Shown one piece after another: positions 11,300 to 22,570 of a stretch of DNA of 64,000 bases. The stretch spans positions 714,261,202-714,325,201 of the forward strand of contig NC_064617.1 in assembly GCF_023898315.1 (NCBI RefSeq), written 5' to 3'. The number at the start of each line of letters is the position of its first letter. Positions within the stretch are counted from its first letter, which is position 1. The notes beneath the pieces are model-generated. The model searched no databases. It had not been told where the DNA came from and was given only the letters and a program-made list of their open reading frames with translations. Position numbers and translations under genes: made by a program. The stretch comes from Schistocerca nitens (taxonomy: Eukaryota; Arthropoda; Insecta; Orthoptera; Acrididae).

Positions 11300-11500
11300 A
11301 AACAGGCTGAGACTTGCTGGCAGATTAAAACTGTGTGCCGGACCGAGACTCGAACTCGGGACCTTTGCCTTTCGCGGGCAAGTGAACTACCATCTGAGCT
11401 ACTCAAGCACGACTCACGACCCGTCCTCACAGCTTAAATTCTGCCAGTACCTCGTCTCCTGCCTTCCAAACTTCACAGAAGTTCTCCTTTTCCTAAACTC
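11300..11500 (-). repeat. tRNA-related dispersed repeat
   Basis: GGCTGAGACTTGCTGGCAGA and, further on, TTCTGCCAGTACCTCGTCTC flank a tRNA-like segment. I associate this block with an abundant insect SINE-like family, from memory and not checked. No target duplication was identified. Confidence 0.6.
11335..11410 (-). tRNA. tRNA-like sequence (SINE-borne, probably not functional)
   Basis: On the minus strand 76 bases start GTGCTTGAGTAGCTCAG (A-box region) and contain GAGTTCGAGTCTCGG (T arm) and a TTGCC/GGCAA anticodon stem with a 7-base loop. The base before the anticodon is G rather than the near-universal T, and the acceptor stem has mismatches. It lies in a dispersed repeat, so it is a tRNA-derived promoter head rather than a tRNA gene. 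Confidence 0.5.
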
Positions 11501-11847
11501 TCTCTTATTGCTTCTGTCTTCCACATATGCAGGACATAAGAATTTTTTTTTTTTTTTTACCATTTCCCTTCGTTTCGTATTTGCAGTTTATTTATTCATT
11601 TCAAATTTTTCACACATTTGGCAAGTGACTAGAATCTTAAATTTCAGATTAAAATCTTCATTAAAGCATTGTTGTAGCCCCATTCTTTGATGGCCAGCCA
11701 TTCTGTTTACCAGCAAAAACCCTAAATACAGCTAATTTTCCTATTAGTACCGTATTCCCGTATTGCGCTACAGTTCTTCTTAAGACTCGGAATATATATA
11801 AATGTGTAATACACAGTTTTGTTTTTACTTCCATTTATCGTCCCCAC
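11501..11847. other. Unassigned AT-rich spacer
   Basis: Contains a homopolymer T run at about 11547-11558. No gene recognised. Confidence 0.5.
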
Positions 11848-14335
11848 GTTGTTGTTGTTGTGGTCTTCAGTCCTGAGATTGGTTTGTTGCAGCTCTCCAT
11901 GCTAATCTATCCTGTGCAAGCTCCTTCATCTCCCAGTACCTACTGCAACCTACATCCTTCTGAATCTGCTTAGTGTATTGATCTCTTGGTCTCCCTCTAC
12001 GATTTTTACCTTCCACGCTGCCCTCCAATGCTATATTTGTGATCCCTTGATGCCTCAGGACATGTCCTACCAACCGATCCCTTCTTCTAGTCAAGTTGTG
12101 CCACAAACTTCTCTTCTCCCCAATCCTATTCAATACCTCCTCATTAGTTACGTGATCTACCCACCTTATCTTCAGCATTCTTCTGTAGCACCACAGTTCG
12201 AAACCTTCTATTCTCTTCTTGTCCAAACTATTTATCGTCCATGTTTCACTTCCATACATGGCTACACTCCATACAAATACTTTCAGAAACGACTTCCTGA
12301 CACTTAAATCAATACTCGATGTTAACAAATTTCTCTCCTTCACAAACGCTTTCCTTGCCATTGCCAGTCTACATTTTATATTCTCTCTACTTCGACCATC
12401 ATCAGTTATTTTGCTCCCCAAATAGCAAAACACCTTTACTACTTTAAGTGTCTCATTTCCTAATCTAATTCCCTCAGCATCACACGACTTAATTCGACTA
12501 CATTCCATTATCCTCGTTTTGCTTTTGTTGATGTTCATCTTATATCCTCCTTTCAAGACACTGTCCATTCCGTTCAACTGCTCTTCCAAGTCCTTTGCTG
12601 TCTCTGACAGAATTACAATGTCATCGGCGAACCTCAATGATTTTATTTCTTGTCCCTGGATTTTAATACCTACTCCAAATTTTTCTTTTGTTTCCTTTAC
12701 TGCTTGCTCAATATACACATTGAATAACTTCGGGGAGAGGCTACAACCCTGTCTCACTCCCGTCCCAACCACTGCTTCCCTTTCATGCCCCTCGACTCTT
12801 ATAACTGCTATCTGGTTTCTGTACAAATTGTAAACAGCCTTTCGCTCCCTGTATTTTACACCTGCCACCTTTAGAATTTGAAAGATAGTATTCCAGACAA
12901 CATTGTCAAAAGCTTTCTCTAAGTCTACAAATGCTAGAAACGTAGGTTTGCCTTTCCTTAATCTTTCTTCTAAGATACGTCGTAGGGTCAGTATTGCCTC
13001 ACGTGTTCCAACATTTCTACGGAATCCAAACTGATCTTCCCCGAGGTCGGCTTCTACCAGTTTTTCCATTCGTCTGTAAATAATTCGCGTTAGTATTTTG
13101 CAGCTGTGGCTTATTAAACTGATAGTTCGGTAATTTTCACATCTGTCAACACCTGCTTTCTTTGGGATTGGAATTATTATATTCTTCTTGAAGTCTGAGG
13201 GTATTTCAAATGTTTCATACATCTTGCTCACCAGATGGTAGACTTTTGTCAGGACTGGCTCTCCCAAGGCTGCCAGTAATTCCAATGGAATGTTGTCTAC
13301 TCCGGGGGCCTTGTTTCGACTCAGGTCTTTCAGTGCTCTGTCAAACTCTTCACGCAGTATCGTATCTCCCATTTCATCTTCATCTACATCCTCTTCCATT
13401 TCCATAATATTGTCCTCAAGTACATCGCCCTTGTATAGACCCTCTATATACTCCTTCCACCTTTCTGCTTTCCCTTCTTTGCTTAGAACTGGGTTTCCAT
13501 CTGAGCTCTTGATGTTCATACAAGTGGTTCTCTTATCTCCAAAGGTCTCTTTAATTTTCCTGTAGGCAGTATCTATCTTATCCCTAGTGCGAAAAGCCTC
13601 TACATCCTTACATTTGTCCTCTAGCCATCCCTGCTTAGCCATTTTGCACTTCCTGTCGATCTCATTTTTGAGACGTTTGTATTCCTTTTTGCCTGCTTCA
13701 TTTACTGGATGTTTATATTTTCTCCTTTCATCAATTAAATTCAATATTTCTTATGTTACCCAAGGATTTCTACTAGCCCTAGTCTTTTTACCTATTTGAT
13801 CCTCTGCTGCCTTCACTACTTCATCCCTCAGAGCTACCCATTCTTCTTCTACTGTATTTCTTTCCCCCATTCCTGTCAATTGTTCCCTTATGCTCTCCCT
13901 GAAACTCTGTACAACCTCTGGTTCTTTCAGTTTATCCAGGTCCCATCTCCTTAAATTCCCACCTTTTTGCAGTTTCTTCAGTTTTAATCTACAGGTCATA
14001 ACCAATAGATTGTGGTCAGAGTCCACATCTGCCCCTGGAAATGTCTTACAATTTAAAACCTGGTTCCTAAATCTCTGTCTTACCATTATATAATCTATCT
14101 GATACCTTTTAGTATCTCCAGGGTTCTTCCATGTATACAACCTTCTATCATGATTCTTAAACCAAGTGTTAGCTATGATTAAGTTGTGCTCTGTGCAAAA
14201 TTCTACCAGGCGGCTTCCTCTTTCATTTCTTAGCCCCAATCCATATTCACATACTACGTTTCCTTCTCTCCCTTTTCCTACACTCGAATTCCAATTCGTC
14301 CCCACAGTTACCGTAAAAGTGAATATTGAAATCAT
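11848..14335 (-). mobile_element. RTE-like non-LTR retrotransposon, copy 2 (5'-truncated)
   Basis: On the minus strand the element runs from about 14335 to a GTTGTTG (CAACAA) tail at 11848-11861. It keeps the C-terminal end of the endonuclease, the whole reverse transcriptase and the short 3' end, but lacks the N-terminal endonuclease. 5' truncation is usual for target-primed insertion. No convincing target duplication was found. Confidence 0.9.
11867..14335 (-). pseudogene. RTE endonuclease/reverse transcriptase with one in-frame stop
   Basis: Two open stretches in the same frame (14335-13751 and 13744-11867) are separated by one TAA at 13751-13753, so a single nonsense change breaks an otherwise continuous frame of about 820 codons. 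The first part shows the end of the exonuclease-endonuclease-phosphatase fold: YQIDYIMV and VDSDHNLLV, the Asp-His pair expected at its active site. The second part has NYRTISLISH, FVDLEKAFDNV (motif A intact), RQGCSLSP, FADD (12620-12631) and the tail GRPRDQYTKQ. It is the best preserved RTE copy here and serves as reference for the six-base deletion in copy 1. Confidence 0.9.
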
Positions 14336-14689
14336 ACTTCACTACGTTCAACACTAGATGGACGTAACCCATCTTATTACTGAAAAATAGAGATCACACT
14401 TCCTAGAATTACAGATATCAGTTAGTAGATGGCGGGGAAATTTGAACTCCGCGACATGGACCGTTTTCTCTCTGACAGATCACTGTCTCGGTTGCAAGTA
14501 GTAATACACAACACAAAAATGGTAAAGTTGGACAAGGTCCACATTTTACTCAAGCGTCCAGTTGCCTGTAGGTTCTTGTTTCGCGGTAGGCGTTAGCGAT
14601 CTCTGTGAGATGAGTCGTGCTGGAAGTGGAAATAGCCTTCCACGAAGTGTACAGTGAGCTGCAGTAACTGAGAGACGCGAGCGGTGGTT
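14336..14689. other. Unassigned spacer
   Basis: No gene or repeat recognised between the RTE 5' end and the SINE. Confidence 0.5.
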
Positions 14690-14700
14690 CGCGACAGTAG

Positions 14701-14893
14701 AAAAAAATGATTCTGAGCACTATGGGACTTAACATCTGTGGTCATCAGTCCCCTAGAACTTAGAACTACTTAAACCTAACTAACCTAAGGACATCACACA
14801 CATACATGCCCGAGGCAGGATTCGAACCTGCGACCGTAGCAGTCGCGCGGTTCCGGACTGTGCGCCTAGAACCGCTAGACCACCGCGGCCGGC
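14701..14893 (-). mobile_element. tRNA-derived SINE, near full length
   Basis: The minus-strand copy runs from a GGCCGGCCGCGGTGG head through the B box (GGTTCGAATCC) to GGTTAGTTAGGTTTAAG and the CTCAGA tail. An 11-bp target duplication CGCGACAGTAG lies at 14690-14700 and 14894-14904. Confidence 0.93.
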
Positions 14894-14904
14894 CGCGACA
14901 GTAG

Positions 14905-15480
14905 AGTAGGGGCGGAACTGGTGGTATTCCGGTAGCGCGGCTGCCAGCGGACGCCACGGAACAGCTGGTCGACCACGAGGCGTACAGCTTAGATCCACGA
15001 CACTGGTTCCCATGTATGACCGCTCTTCAACACATCCTCATGTACTTCAAGGAGAATGCAAGATGTTTCAAGAGGACTGTAAATACTCATCTCGAAAGGA
15101 TCTGGCACACCGTAATTACGAAATCATCTACCGTATTCTCTACAAGGAACAGCAGCGTTTCCATTACAGAAGCTCTAAACAAATACCTTATCGGCATACT
15201 TAGTATTTGCAAACATGTGTTGCGTACTTAAAAGATACAGTACAACTGGCACACGAAACACAACCTCAGCTGAAAAATTCAGTTACGTTAACTCAGGCAC
15301 AACTTCACAATCTGAACTTCAAAATAACAATTACAATCAATAAATAAACTCATACAACTGGAATAACAACACTCGAAATGTAAACTTAACTCTCTAACCA
15401 ACTGTATCTACGTAATCAATAAAAATTGGAGCTATGCTATATTTAATACTTTATTCCAATTAGTATTTCCTTCTGTCTCC
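14905..15480. other. Unassigned AT-rich stretch
   Basis: Nothing recognised beyond short open frames without motifs. Confidence 0.5.
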
Positions 15481-15483
15481 TAA

Positions 15484-15738
15484 AATACACTCAAAAAAAA
15501 AAAAAAAAGAAAAAAGAAAGGAAGAAAACGCACCACGAACGAATCACCCGTACCGGACCGAAATCGGCTGATGTTATATACATGTAAGAAAAACAAATGA
15601 TTCCAATTTCAGAAAAATTGGACAGTATCGCTGTAAGGGTACCACGGATGACAACTAAGTAGGTCCTGCTATGAAAAAGAAATGGCACCTCACTCCACCA
15701 CTCAAAGATGTCGTGCCGTGTGGCGGGCGACAGCACGT
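15484..15738 (-). pseudogene. Tc1-like transposon end with transposase fragment
   Basis: On the minus strand WSEVPFLFHSRTYLVVIRGT resembles the Tc1 transposase stretch after the first catalytic Asp, then jumps at once to terminal sequence ending in an A-rich run at 15491-15508. The copy is internally deleted. It abuts Penelope-derived sequence on its right. Confidence 0.55.
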
Positions 15739-15739
15739 T

Positions 15740-16010
15740 TAGACAGAGACTTTTTGGAGCTTTATGTAGCACCTCCATTTGTTCATTTATATTGCTTACT
15801 TCATGTTTATTATCCTTTACATGCGCTACAAATGCTGTCGAATTGCTATGACTGTATCGAATTTCAAAATTCCGTCCTGTCTGCCCTATATAATAACTAA
15901 CATTCACCACATTTGATCTTGTATACTCCGGAATTGTATTTCATTTGTTTTGTCGTTGCTGGTTTATGTCTTTGATTATGTGCTCGAAGAGATTGAAATA
16001 TACGCTCATC
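15740..16010 (-). pseudogene. Penelope-like element GIY-YIG endonuclease fragment
   Basis: On the minus strand NSGVYKIKCGEC (about 15912-15945), then after a frameshift YYIGQTGRNFEIRYS and FVAHVKDNKHEVSNI. This is the order GIY, YIG, Arg, His of the GIY-YIG nuclease that ends Penelope-like retroelement proteins. The reverse transcriptase part is missing. Confidence 0.75.
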
Positions 16011-16189
16011 AAAGGAAAAACCCAGACCTACTACTTAATGAGCAAAGTGATTTTATGCACAGGATTTTTAGACATGTTTTCGGCTTATCTCTTGAATGTA
16101 ACAGCACGCTCCAGTAAGAACCAGCTGCAGCGGAACGGCCCTCAGCATACAGGCGGCGAGGTGAATTGGGCGCGGCTGGAAGAGGACTT

Positions 16190-16339
16190 ATGCAAATGGC
16201 TCTGAGCACTATGGGACTCAACATCTGTGGTCATAAGTCCCCTAGAACTGAGAACTACTTAAACCTAACCAACCTAAGGACGTCACACACATCCATGCCC
16301 GAGGCAGGATTCGAACCTGCGACCGTAGCAGTCGCGCGG
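16190..16339 (-). mobile_element. tRNA-derived SINE, 5'-truncated, with clean 13-bp TSD
   Basis: Minus-strand SINE cut within the tRNA head (ends GTCGCGCGG on the plus strand). It is flanked by TGGAAGAGGACTT at 16177-16189 and 16340-16352, a perfect 13-bp duplication. Confidence 0.95.
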
Positions 16340-16352
16340 TGGAAGAGGACTT

Positions 16353-18300
16353 GGCGTGGCGCTGTATACGTAATAACGTAGGGAAATCCCCACCACCACC
16401 ACCAATCAATACAAAGAAGAGGAAACGCACAATTTCGAAAGAATATGTGTATGTTTTAATTACATTTTCAAGTTTCTTTATAAAAAAATTTAAATTAGTG
16501 TAAGTTTTTTCAGTTCATGGTCCACTCAAAAAAGATTATTCATTTGTCATTTCTTTAAAAAATGTCTTATTTTAAAAAAAGTATATTCGCCATTAATATG
16601 TACGGTGAAAAAATAACATCTTAGTACATATGTACAATTCTTACAAGTAGAGGGTACTTTTTACTTTTACCAATCAGGTTTCTCCAAACTGTGATATAAG
16701 ATTTCAACAGATTGAAAATTAGTTATGACAGCTAACCAATAGTTCTGTCCTGACAGGTTCCTCTGTAACTGCAATACGTTGTTCGTTGGCATTCATACAT
16801 TCTAAAATTTCTTTTTGGAAACTAAGATAGTTATATCAGTAACTATATCTCTCTTGTTAATTGTATTTTTAACTTTATCTAACAGATATGAAGATGGGCA
16901 GCTAGCCTGAAACCGGTCATTAGAAATAAAAAATAGCAATCAAAGACTGAAATGCCATATTTTTATTTAAAGAACGATCGCGGCAATCCCAATAAGACAA
17001 TCATGTCTAGTTTTGATATCTCTCCCCAATTGAGAACGTTTGGAGCCTTATGGGCACGGCCGTTTAACCATCTCGGGATTTTTACTATCTAACGCGCCAG
17101 TTGGTCGTAATTTGGATGACATCCAACAGGTCTATCGATCAGTGTCAAGCCGAATGGCTGCCTGCATAAGGGCTGGAGGTGGACCAACGCGTTACAGACT
17201 TGCTCTTTTTCTGAAGCTCTTTCTCGTGCATAACTCATCCGATTTTCTGAAATTGTAATAATTTGTTTGTTTGTAATGTCTATCACATCTGCTGACTTCA
17301 GTTCTATTTGGATAATCTCTTCGTGGTGCGTCCTTTTCCTTGTGTTAGATCGTACTTACAATTTCTCGTGAAGCGCCCTTTATATCGCTAAAGCCTGAAT
17401 TTTCTTTTACAATGCACTGGGGAAACTGTGCAATAACTTTTTCATAGGTTTTTCCTAACACATATACTTTCTGTAGCCTACGCAATACTCTTATACATAA
17501 AATTTTGCATGGCGTTCTGTCTCCTGCTGCGGAGAACATTTTTAAAGCCAGTGGAGATAAATGTTCAAATTCTCTGGCGTTTACTGCTTTGAAAAAAAGA
17601 AAAACAGGACGACAACGAGAGTATGTGAGCTGGCGCAAACGTCCCAGAAGCATTTCCTCAACATGCGTTGCAGAGGTCGGCGTCTTACGCAGGCGGAGGA
17701 CTATGAAACACGCGCCGGACTGCCGCCGCGAGGAGCGGGGCAAAGGGTACCCTAAGCGAACGCTTTTAATCTTTGTTTTAATGACAGACCACTTTCAATT
17801 AAATGTAGAAATTATACCATCGGCTATAATGTTGGTCACCCCTTTAAAAGGCCACGCTGGTCACTTTGGAGTGACGGAGGTGGTTCATAACTGGTACCAG
17901 ACGGTCACGTGACTCTCCACAACTGAGAAGTCATAGCAGCGCAGTGGTGTGTATATGAGAAGCGGCTGTATGTAATCAGCACCATAAGATGGTCAACACG
18001 GTGACATAAGATAGTGGCAAATGCGCCCTAACTTGTATGACTACATCATGTTTACAAGGAGTGGTGTACTACTCGCACTCACTGAACATGGCGTAAGAAA
18101 AGCGCTTGTCAAGAGATCCTAACTGACAGGGACCAGAGACGAGTGCTACTTCTTTTCAGTTGTTTTGTTTTCAAATCTGACAGAGTGTTGCTGTCTTTGA
18201 ATGCAGGTCGATCTCTACCACCTTGCGAGTGGACATTGAGAAGAAAGCTGCAATTTGTCTTCGTAGGCTTTCCCGGCGTAATAACTCTTGAAAGTCCCTT
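16353..18300. other. Unassigned stretch
   Basis: No recognised gene. A minus-strand frame of 132 codons at 17345-17743 has no motif I know. 16895-16935 contains GAAGATG...GAAACCGGTC, a phrase often seen near 3' ends of Penelope-type elements, but this alone is weak. Confidence 0.4.
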
Positions 18301-18309
18301 TCGGTTTGC

Positions 18310-18786
18310 TGCCGGATCCTAAAATCAAGTTGACGAATTTTGAGGAACTTTAATATTAAGAGTGTGTTCCGTCCACCGTCTAAGATTAGGCAACTACTCG
18401 GCTCTGTGAAAGATGATTTGGGGCTTAGGAAACCCTGTGTATACAAAATTCCGTGCCAATGTGGGAAGGCTTACACTGGCCGTTCGATTCACACAGTTCA
18501 TGACAGGTGTGTGGAACATCGCCGTCATACGAGGCTACAACAGCCGGAAAAATCGGCAGTAGCAGAACACTGCCAACACCGCTTCAATGAGAGACACGGC
18601 ATGAAATTTAAGGAAACTGTGGTACTTGCCAGCATTTCCGGATTTTGGAACAGTTTCTATAAAGAGGCGATTGAAATTAGGTTGGCGGATAATTTAATCA
18701 ACAGAGACAATGGGTTTCCTCTTAGCAGGACGTGGAATCCTGTACTATCGCGCATCAAAAATGAACGTTCTTCGGTGCGGCCCTGA
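18310..18786 (+). pseudogene. Penelope-like element C-terminal GIY-YIG domain
   Basis: 148 open codons. KIRQLLGSVKDDLGLRKPC is the linker before the nuclease in Penelope-like proteins. VYKIPCQCGKAYTGRS carries the GIY and YIG elements (here YTG), followed by EHRRHTRLQQPEKSAVAEHC, KEAIEIRLADN (catalytic Glu region) and NRDNGFPLSRTW. The domain nicks DNA at the insertion site. A stop lies in the upstream reading frame at about 18330 and no reverse transcriptase precedes it, so this is the 3' remnant of an element. It is a different subfamily from the one at 15740-16010. Confidence 0.85.
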
Positions 18787-19001
18787 GTGGCATATATCGT
18801 TGCCGCCAGTGTTCTACTAACAAGGGGAGGCCGCCAATTGTGAAATTCACATTCAATTCATACTGCGCATAATCAAAGCTCTTGGCCAGAGGTGTAATGT
18901 GGCAAAGCACCAAGATGCACTTCTCAGCCGTTGTCGAGAAAATCGACAGTTAAAATAAACCGTTGCTCTGAAATACTCTCTGCGATTAATAACTTTCGAC
19001 A

Positions 19002-19072
19002 GCGTCGTGGCGCAGCGGTAAGCGCTCGGGTTCGTAAATCCGAAGGTCGCCGGATCGAATCTCGCACCATGC
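19002..19072 (+). tRNA. tRNA-like sequence, left arm (Thr-CGT-like, derived)
   Basis: GCGTCGTGGCGCAGCGGTAA gives an acceptor 5' strand and D arm. TCGGG and TCCGA can form the anticodon stem around an enlarged loop containing CGT, GGATCGAATCTCG forms a T arm, and ACCATGC closes the acceptor with one mismatch. Repeat-borne and irregular, so probably a tRNA-derived promoter. Confidence 0.45.
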
Positions 19073-19112
19073 AACTTTTTTTTAGTATTTGTTTTTTGTA
19101 ATTAAAATGTGT

Positions 19113-19182
<70 letters not shown>
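19113..19182. repeat. (CA)n(TA)n compound microsatellite
   Basis: About 24 bases of CA followed by about 46 bases of TA, inside the inverted-repeat element. Confidence 0.95.
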
Positions 19183-19186
<4 letters not shown>

Positions 19187-19681
19187 CCCGGCAATCAGTT
19201 GCAATAATTATGCATATAATAAGTTGTTGAAAGTCGTTTGTCGTGGAAAAACTGGCGACTTCGAATATCATTATGTTTTCCGCAAACAAAGTTGTATTTC
19301 AAAAATGTTATTGCCGTCATAATGTTAACCACGTAGTTAACGGAAGACGTAGAAACGATATTCCGAAACGAATACGTATAGCGTAAGTCAAACGTTCGAA
19401 TTAGAATAGAATTTTCTGTGGCAGGTATGAAATATAAACTCCGTTACTCACTCGTTACACTTGAAAGACAGATGTTGAATGGGCCGAAACGAGCCGCCGC
19501 ATAACAGCGTAGTTGCCTGATAACTCCGAAAGAAGGTAGATGCGGTCCCTAGCGCAACTTGTAACATCGTCGAAAATCAGTGCGGACGTGAGAGCTTTGG
19601 TACACTCTGTTAAACAAGCGGAAAAATGGAGGCGGTACAATTAGAGAGCGATTTACAATAATCTAATAATAAAAAGAAGTT

Positions 19682-19751
19682 GCCTGACGCGAGATTCGAT
19701 CCGGCGACCTTCGGATTACGAACCCGAGCGCTTACCGCTGCGCCACGACGC
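19682..19751 (-). tRNA. tRNA-like sequence, right arm (inverted copy)
   Basis: The reverse complement matches the left-arm tRNA-like sequence at nearly every base of the A and B boxes and anticodon region, differing mainly at the acceptor 3' side (GTCAGGC instead of ACCATGC). The acceptor therefore pairs worse here. Confidence 0.45.
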
Positions 19752-20220
19752 TGTAGAAAACTTATTTATCGTAGAGAGTATTTCACGGCAACGGTTTCTT
19801 TTAACTGTCGATTTTCTCGACAACGGCTGAGAAGTGCATCTTGGTGCTTTGCCGCATTACACCTCTGGCCATGAGCTTTTATTATGCGCAGTATGAATTG
19901 AATCTGAATTTCACAATTGGCGGCCTCCCCTTGTAAGGGCGGCGCCATCTCCCTGTCTTTGGGGGCAGCAACCGTGATGGGCGGCGCATGCGCCGTGTAC
20001 TGAACGTTGGCCTATATAGGACGCCGATTTGCGGCCTGGCGTCAGTTCTCAGCGGGACTCGTCAGCAGAAGCAGCATTCTCCATGAAGATGGCGGCCAGT
20101 TGGATGGCCGATATATCGAGTCAAGTTCATTTTAGGATCCGGCAGCAAACCCGAAGGGACTTACAAAGCAGCAATTTGCATGAAAATGCTGAGACGACGC
20201 GTCCAACTGGATGCACCTTT

Positions 20221-20521
20221 AATAACTTTACTTACGTATTGACCACACTTTTATTTTTTCATCAGCCTTACGCTTTCGATTTTCCGTAATTTTCAAAGGC
20301 ATTGCTATGTCAGACATATAAAAACATTAGATACATAGTATCGCGTCAACAGTCTCAAGCACGAGGACAAGTGCAAACTTGCTCGAGACTGTTCATGCGA
20401 TACTATGTATCTAATGTTTTTATATCACTGACATAGCAATGCCTTTGAAAATGACGGAAAGTCGAAACGCGTAAGGTTGATGAAAAAATAAAAGTGTGGT
20501 CAAGACGTAAGTAAAGTTATT
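20221..20521. mobile_element. Foldback/MITE-like hairpin element
   Basis: Left arm 20221-20365 and right arm 20375-20521 are nearly perfect reverse complements (about 145 bp each) around a loop of roughly 10-20 bases near ACGAGGACAAGTG. Shared text includes ATAACTTTACTTACGT at the ends and TTTATATGTCTG/CACTGACATAG near the centre, with scattered single-base differences. There is no coding capacity. It is a foldback transposon or MITE, or the product of an inverted duplication. Confidence 0.8.
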
Positions 20522-21050
20522 CAAATTGGAAGAAAACTGCATGGAATGGACATTTGGAGTCGGGTACGTCGCAGAAAGTGATTGCACACAGCGGCACATA
20601 AATGGCTCCTCCTCAGTGGGTCAAACGACACAGAAAGTGCATATTATCCGACTGGCGGCATGTGCGGTGGTCTGACTAGTCACGATTTTGTCTTTTCTCG
20701 AATGAGGCAAGATGTCGAATGCACAGGTGGCACAATGAGGCGTTTAACTCGCCCTCACTCATTCAAGTTACTGAAAACAAGAGCTAGGATCTTTATTTCA
20801 GCATTCTCTGTTACAGATGTTCCTCGTATGTTTGGACACATCTTTCTTCCCACATGACAGCAGCCTAGTTCACAGTCTTCCACGTGAGCATTTCTTTTTT
20901 GACGGCCTCTCAGGCCCCTGTCGCACCTCGCTTGTCCCGCTAAATCACTAGATGTAAATTCCATAGAAAGGTGTCATTTTGACAATGCATGATTATTTTT
21001 TCATCAAATGCTGCTCGTAGCTTTTGAAGATGACAATTGTGATGGCTTGG
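20522..21050. other. Unassigned spacer
   Basis: No gene recognised. Confidence 0.5.
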
Positions 21051-21243
21051 TTCAAATGGCTCTGAGCACTATGGTACTCAACATCTGAGGTCATGAGTCC
21101 CCTAGAACTTACAACTACTTAAACCTAACTAACCTAAGGACATAACACACATCCATGCCCGAGACAGGATTCGAACCTGCGACCGTAGCAGTCGCGCGGT
21201 TCCGAACTGAAGCGCCTAGAACCGCTCGGCCACCGCGGCCGGC
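21051..21243 (-). mobile_element. tRNA-derived SINE, near full length
   Basis: Minus-strand copy with complete head (GCCGGCCGCGGTGGCCGAGC), B box and CTCAGAGCCATTTGAA tail. No clear target duplication was found. Confidence 0.9.
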
Positions 21244-22570
21244 TGACCGTTGTGGTCCGAAACCGATTGTGATTGTGTCGTAAAAAGTGATTGTGTCAAA
21301 AATGAAAAAACACACATTTGAAATCGCTATCAACATCCCTAAGATTTTACTATGCTATGGGATCTAGTTATCAGTGAATTGTTCCACAGTACGGTGGAGA
21401 TTAGGTGTTGGGATGGAGGCTGGGAAACAGAATTGAGGTAGGGGAGTCAGCGTGACCAGGGCCATAGTAAGAAGGGGAAACGTATTCGTTGGGGGGGGGG
21501 GGGGAGGTACCACCTGCAGGTGGGAGCAGGAAAGGATGGATACATCTCGGGGTGGATTTAATTGAACGGGGGATGGAGTTGGTTAAAGTTACATCGGAGA
21601 GGTTACAGAATGTATATGCCATTAATAGCGGCTTATGAGGATTGGTCAAGTGCGGAAACATGGTTTCCTTTGGTGCCTGCAAAGATGAGATTGTGCACTG
21701 CGCACGGCAAGAATTCACACCTGGGGAAAAACATCGACCACAAGACAGAAAATGGTGGTTCCTACAAATTATGGTGTATTTGCAGCTTCGGAGCGTTGCG
21801 ACAGTCATCTGTGTCGTACCACAAGCTATAAAAAGCTTCCACGTGGGCGTGAGCCCACAAAGCGCCCGCAGCAAGTGGCGCCCTCGCCGGTGCGCCAACG
21901 GCTAACGGCGAGGCGCACACCGCCTGCCGGCATTGGAGCCGCTGCCCGTTGCATAACAAGCTGGCCGCCGCCGCCGCCGCTGGCCACAACACAACACGCT
22001 ACAGCAGCGCCAGGACCGGTTCCCGGCCACGCAGCGGGACTCCTCGGTTTCTCCTGACACGCCGTGCATCCTGACGCACAACGAAAGTTGACCTCTACTT
22101 TCTTTCATACTGTAATGTTCCTCTTCCTCTTCTTGCCGCAAGTTACCGAAATAGTCTCCGACGCCGCTACGGTCCAAGTGGTGCTAGTTCGCTGCGCAAT
22201 GTAATTGGACTGTCTTCGAGTGGACAAATAACAGACGGAACGAGTCAATTATCTGCAATGCTGTATCTTTTATAAGGTCATCAGCCTTGCTTTGAATCAC
22301 GAGAATATGTTGTATACAAGCAACATTTATACCACTGTAGCGGTATGATAGCATTCAGATAAAGCTCGGGGCTACCAATGAACAGGAAATGATACACCAC
22401 AGTCTCAACATAATGTATAATTCGAGAGGGAAGGCTCTGTAGGATGGTAAAGTTTTGGTATAAGCAAACAGTTCCGGTAGGTCGAAGTGGTCGGTGGTCG
22501 AATAGTCTGTGTTGTGGGCAATGCCATGGTAAGAAGAACAAGAAAGGGCAGGCGTGAATCCAAGCTTAGA
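21244..22570. other. Unassigned stretch with GC-rich block
   Basis: A G homopolymer lies at 21491-21504. From about 21830 to 22190 the sequence is GC- and CpG-rich with a GCCGCC run, unlike its AT-rich surroundings. No coding motif is recognised; a CpG-rich promoter or an unknown repeat are possibilities. Confidence 0.4.

Larger units (their letters stand above)
18821..19933. mobile_element. Inverted-repeat element carrying two tRNA-like ends
   Basis: Arms of about 250 bp (18821-19072 and 19682-19933) are inverted copies of each other, beginning CAAGGGGAGGCCGCCAATTG and ending in a tRNA-like sequence. About 600 bp of unrelated DNA with a CA/TA microsatellite lies between. Two SINE-like units inserted in opposite orientation, or a foldback element, would both give this. 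Confidence 0.7.

Noticed and set aside
11978..14357. Many plus-strand frames across 11978-14357
   Set aside because: All lie antisense to the RTE reverse transcriptase and endonuclease on the minus strand.
17345..17743. 132-codon minus-strand frame as a possible host exon
   Set aside because: No domain, no splice-site support and no neighbouring exon; kept only as unassigned sequence.
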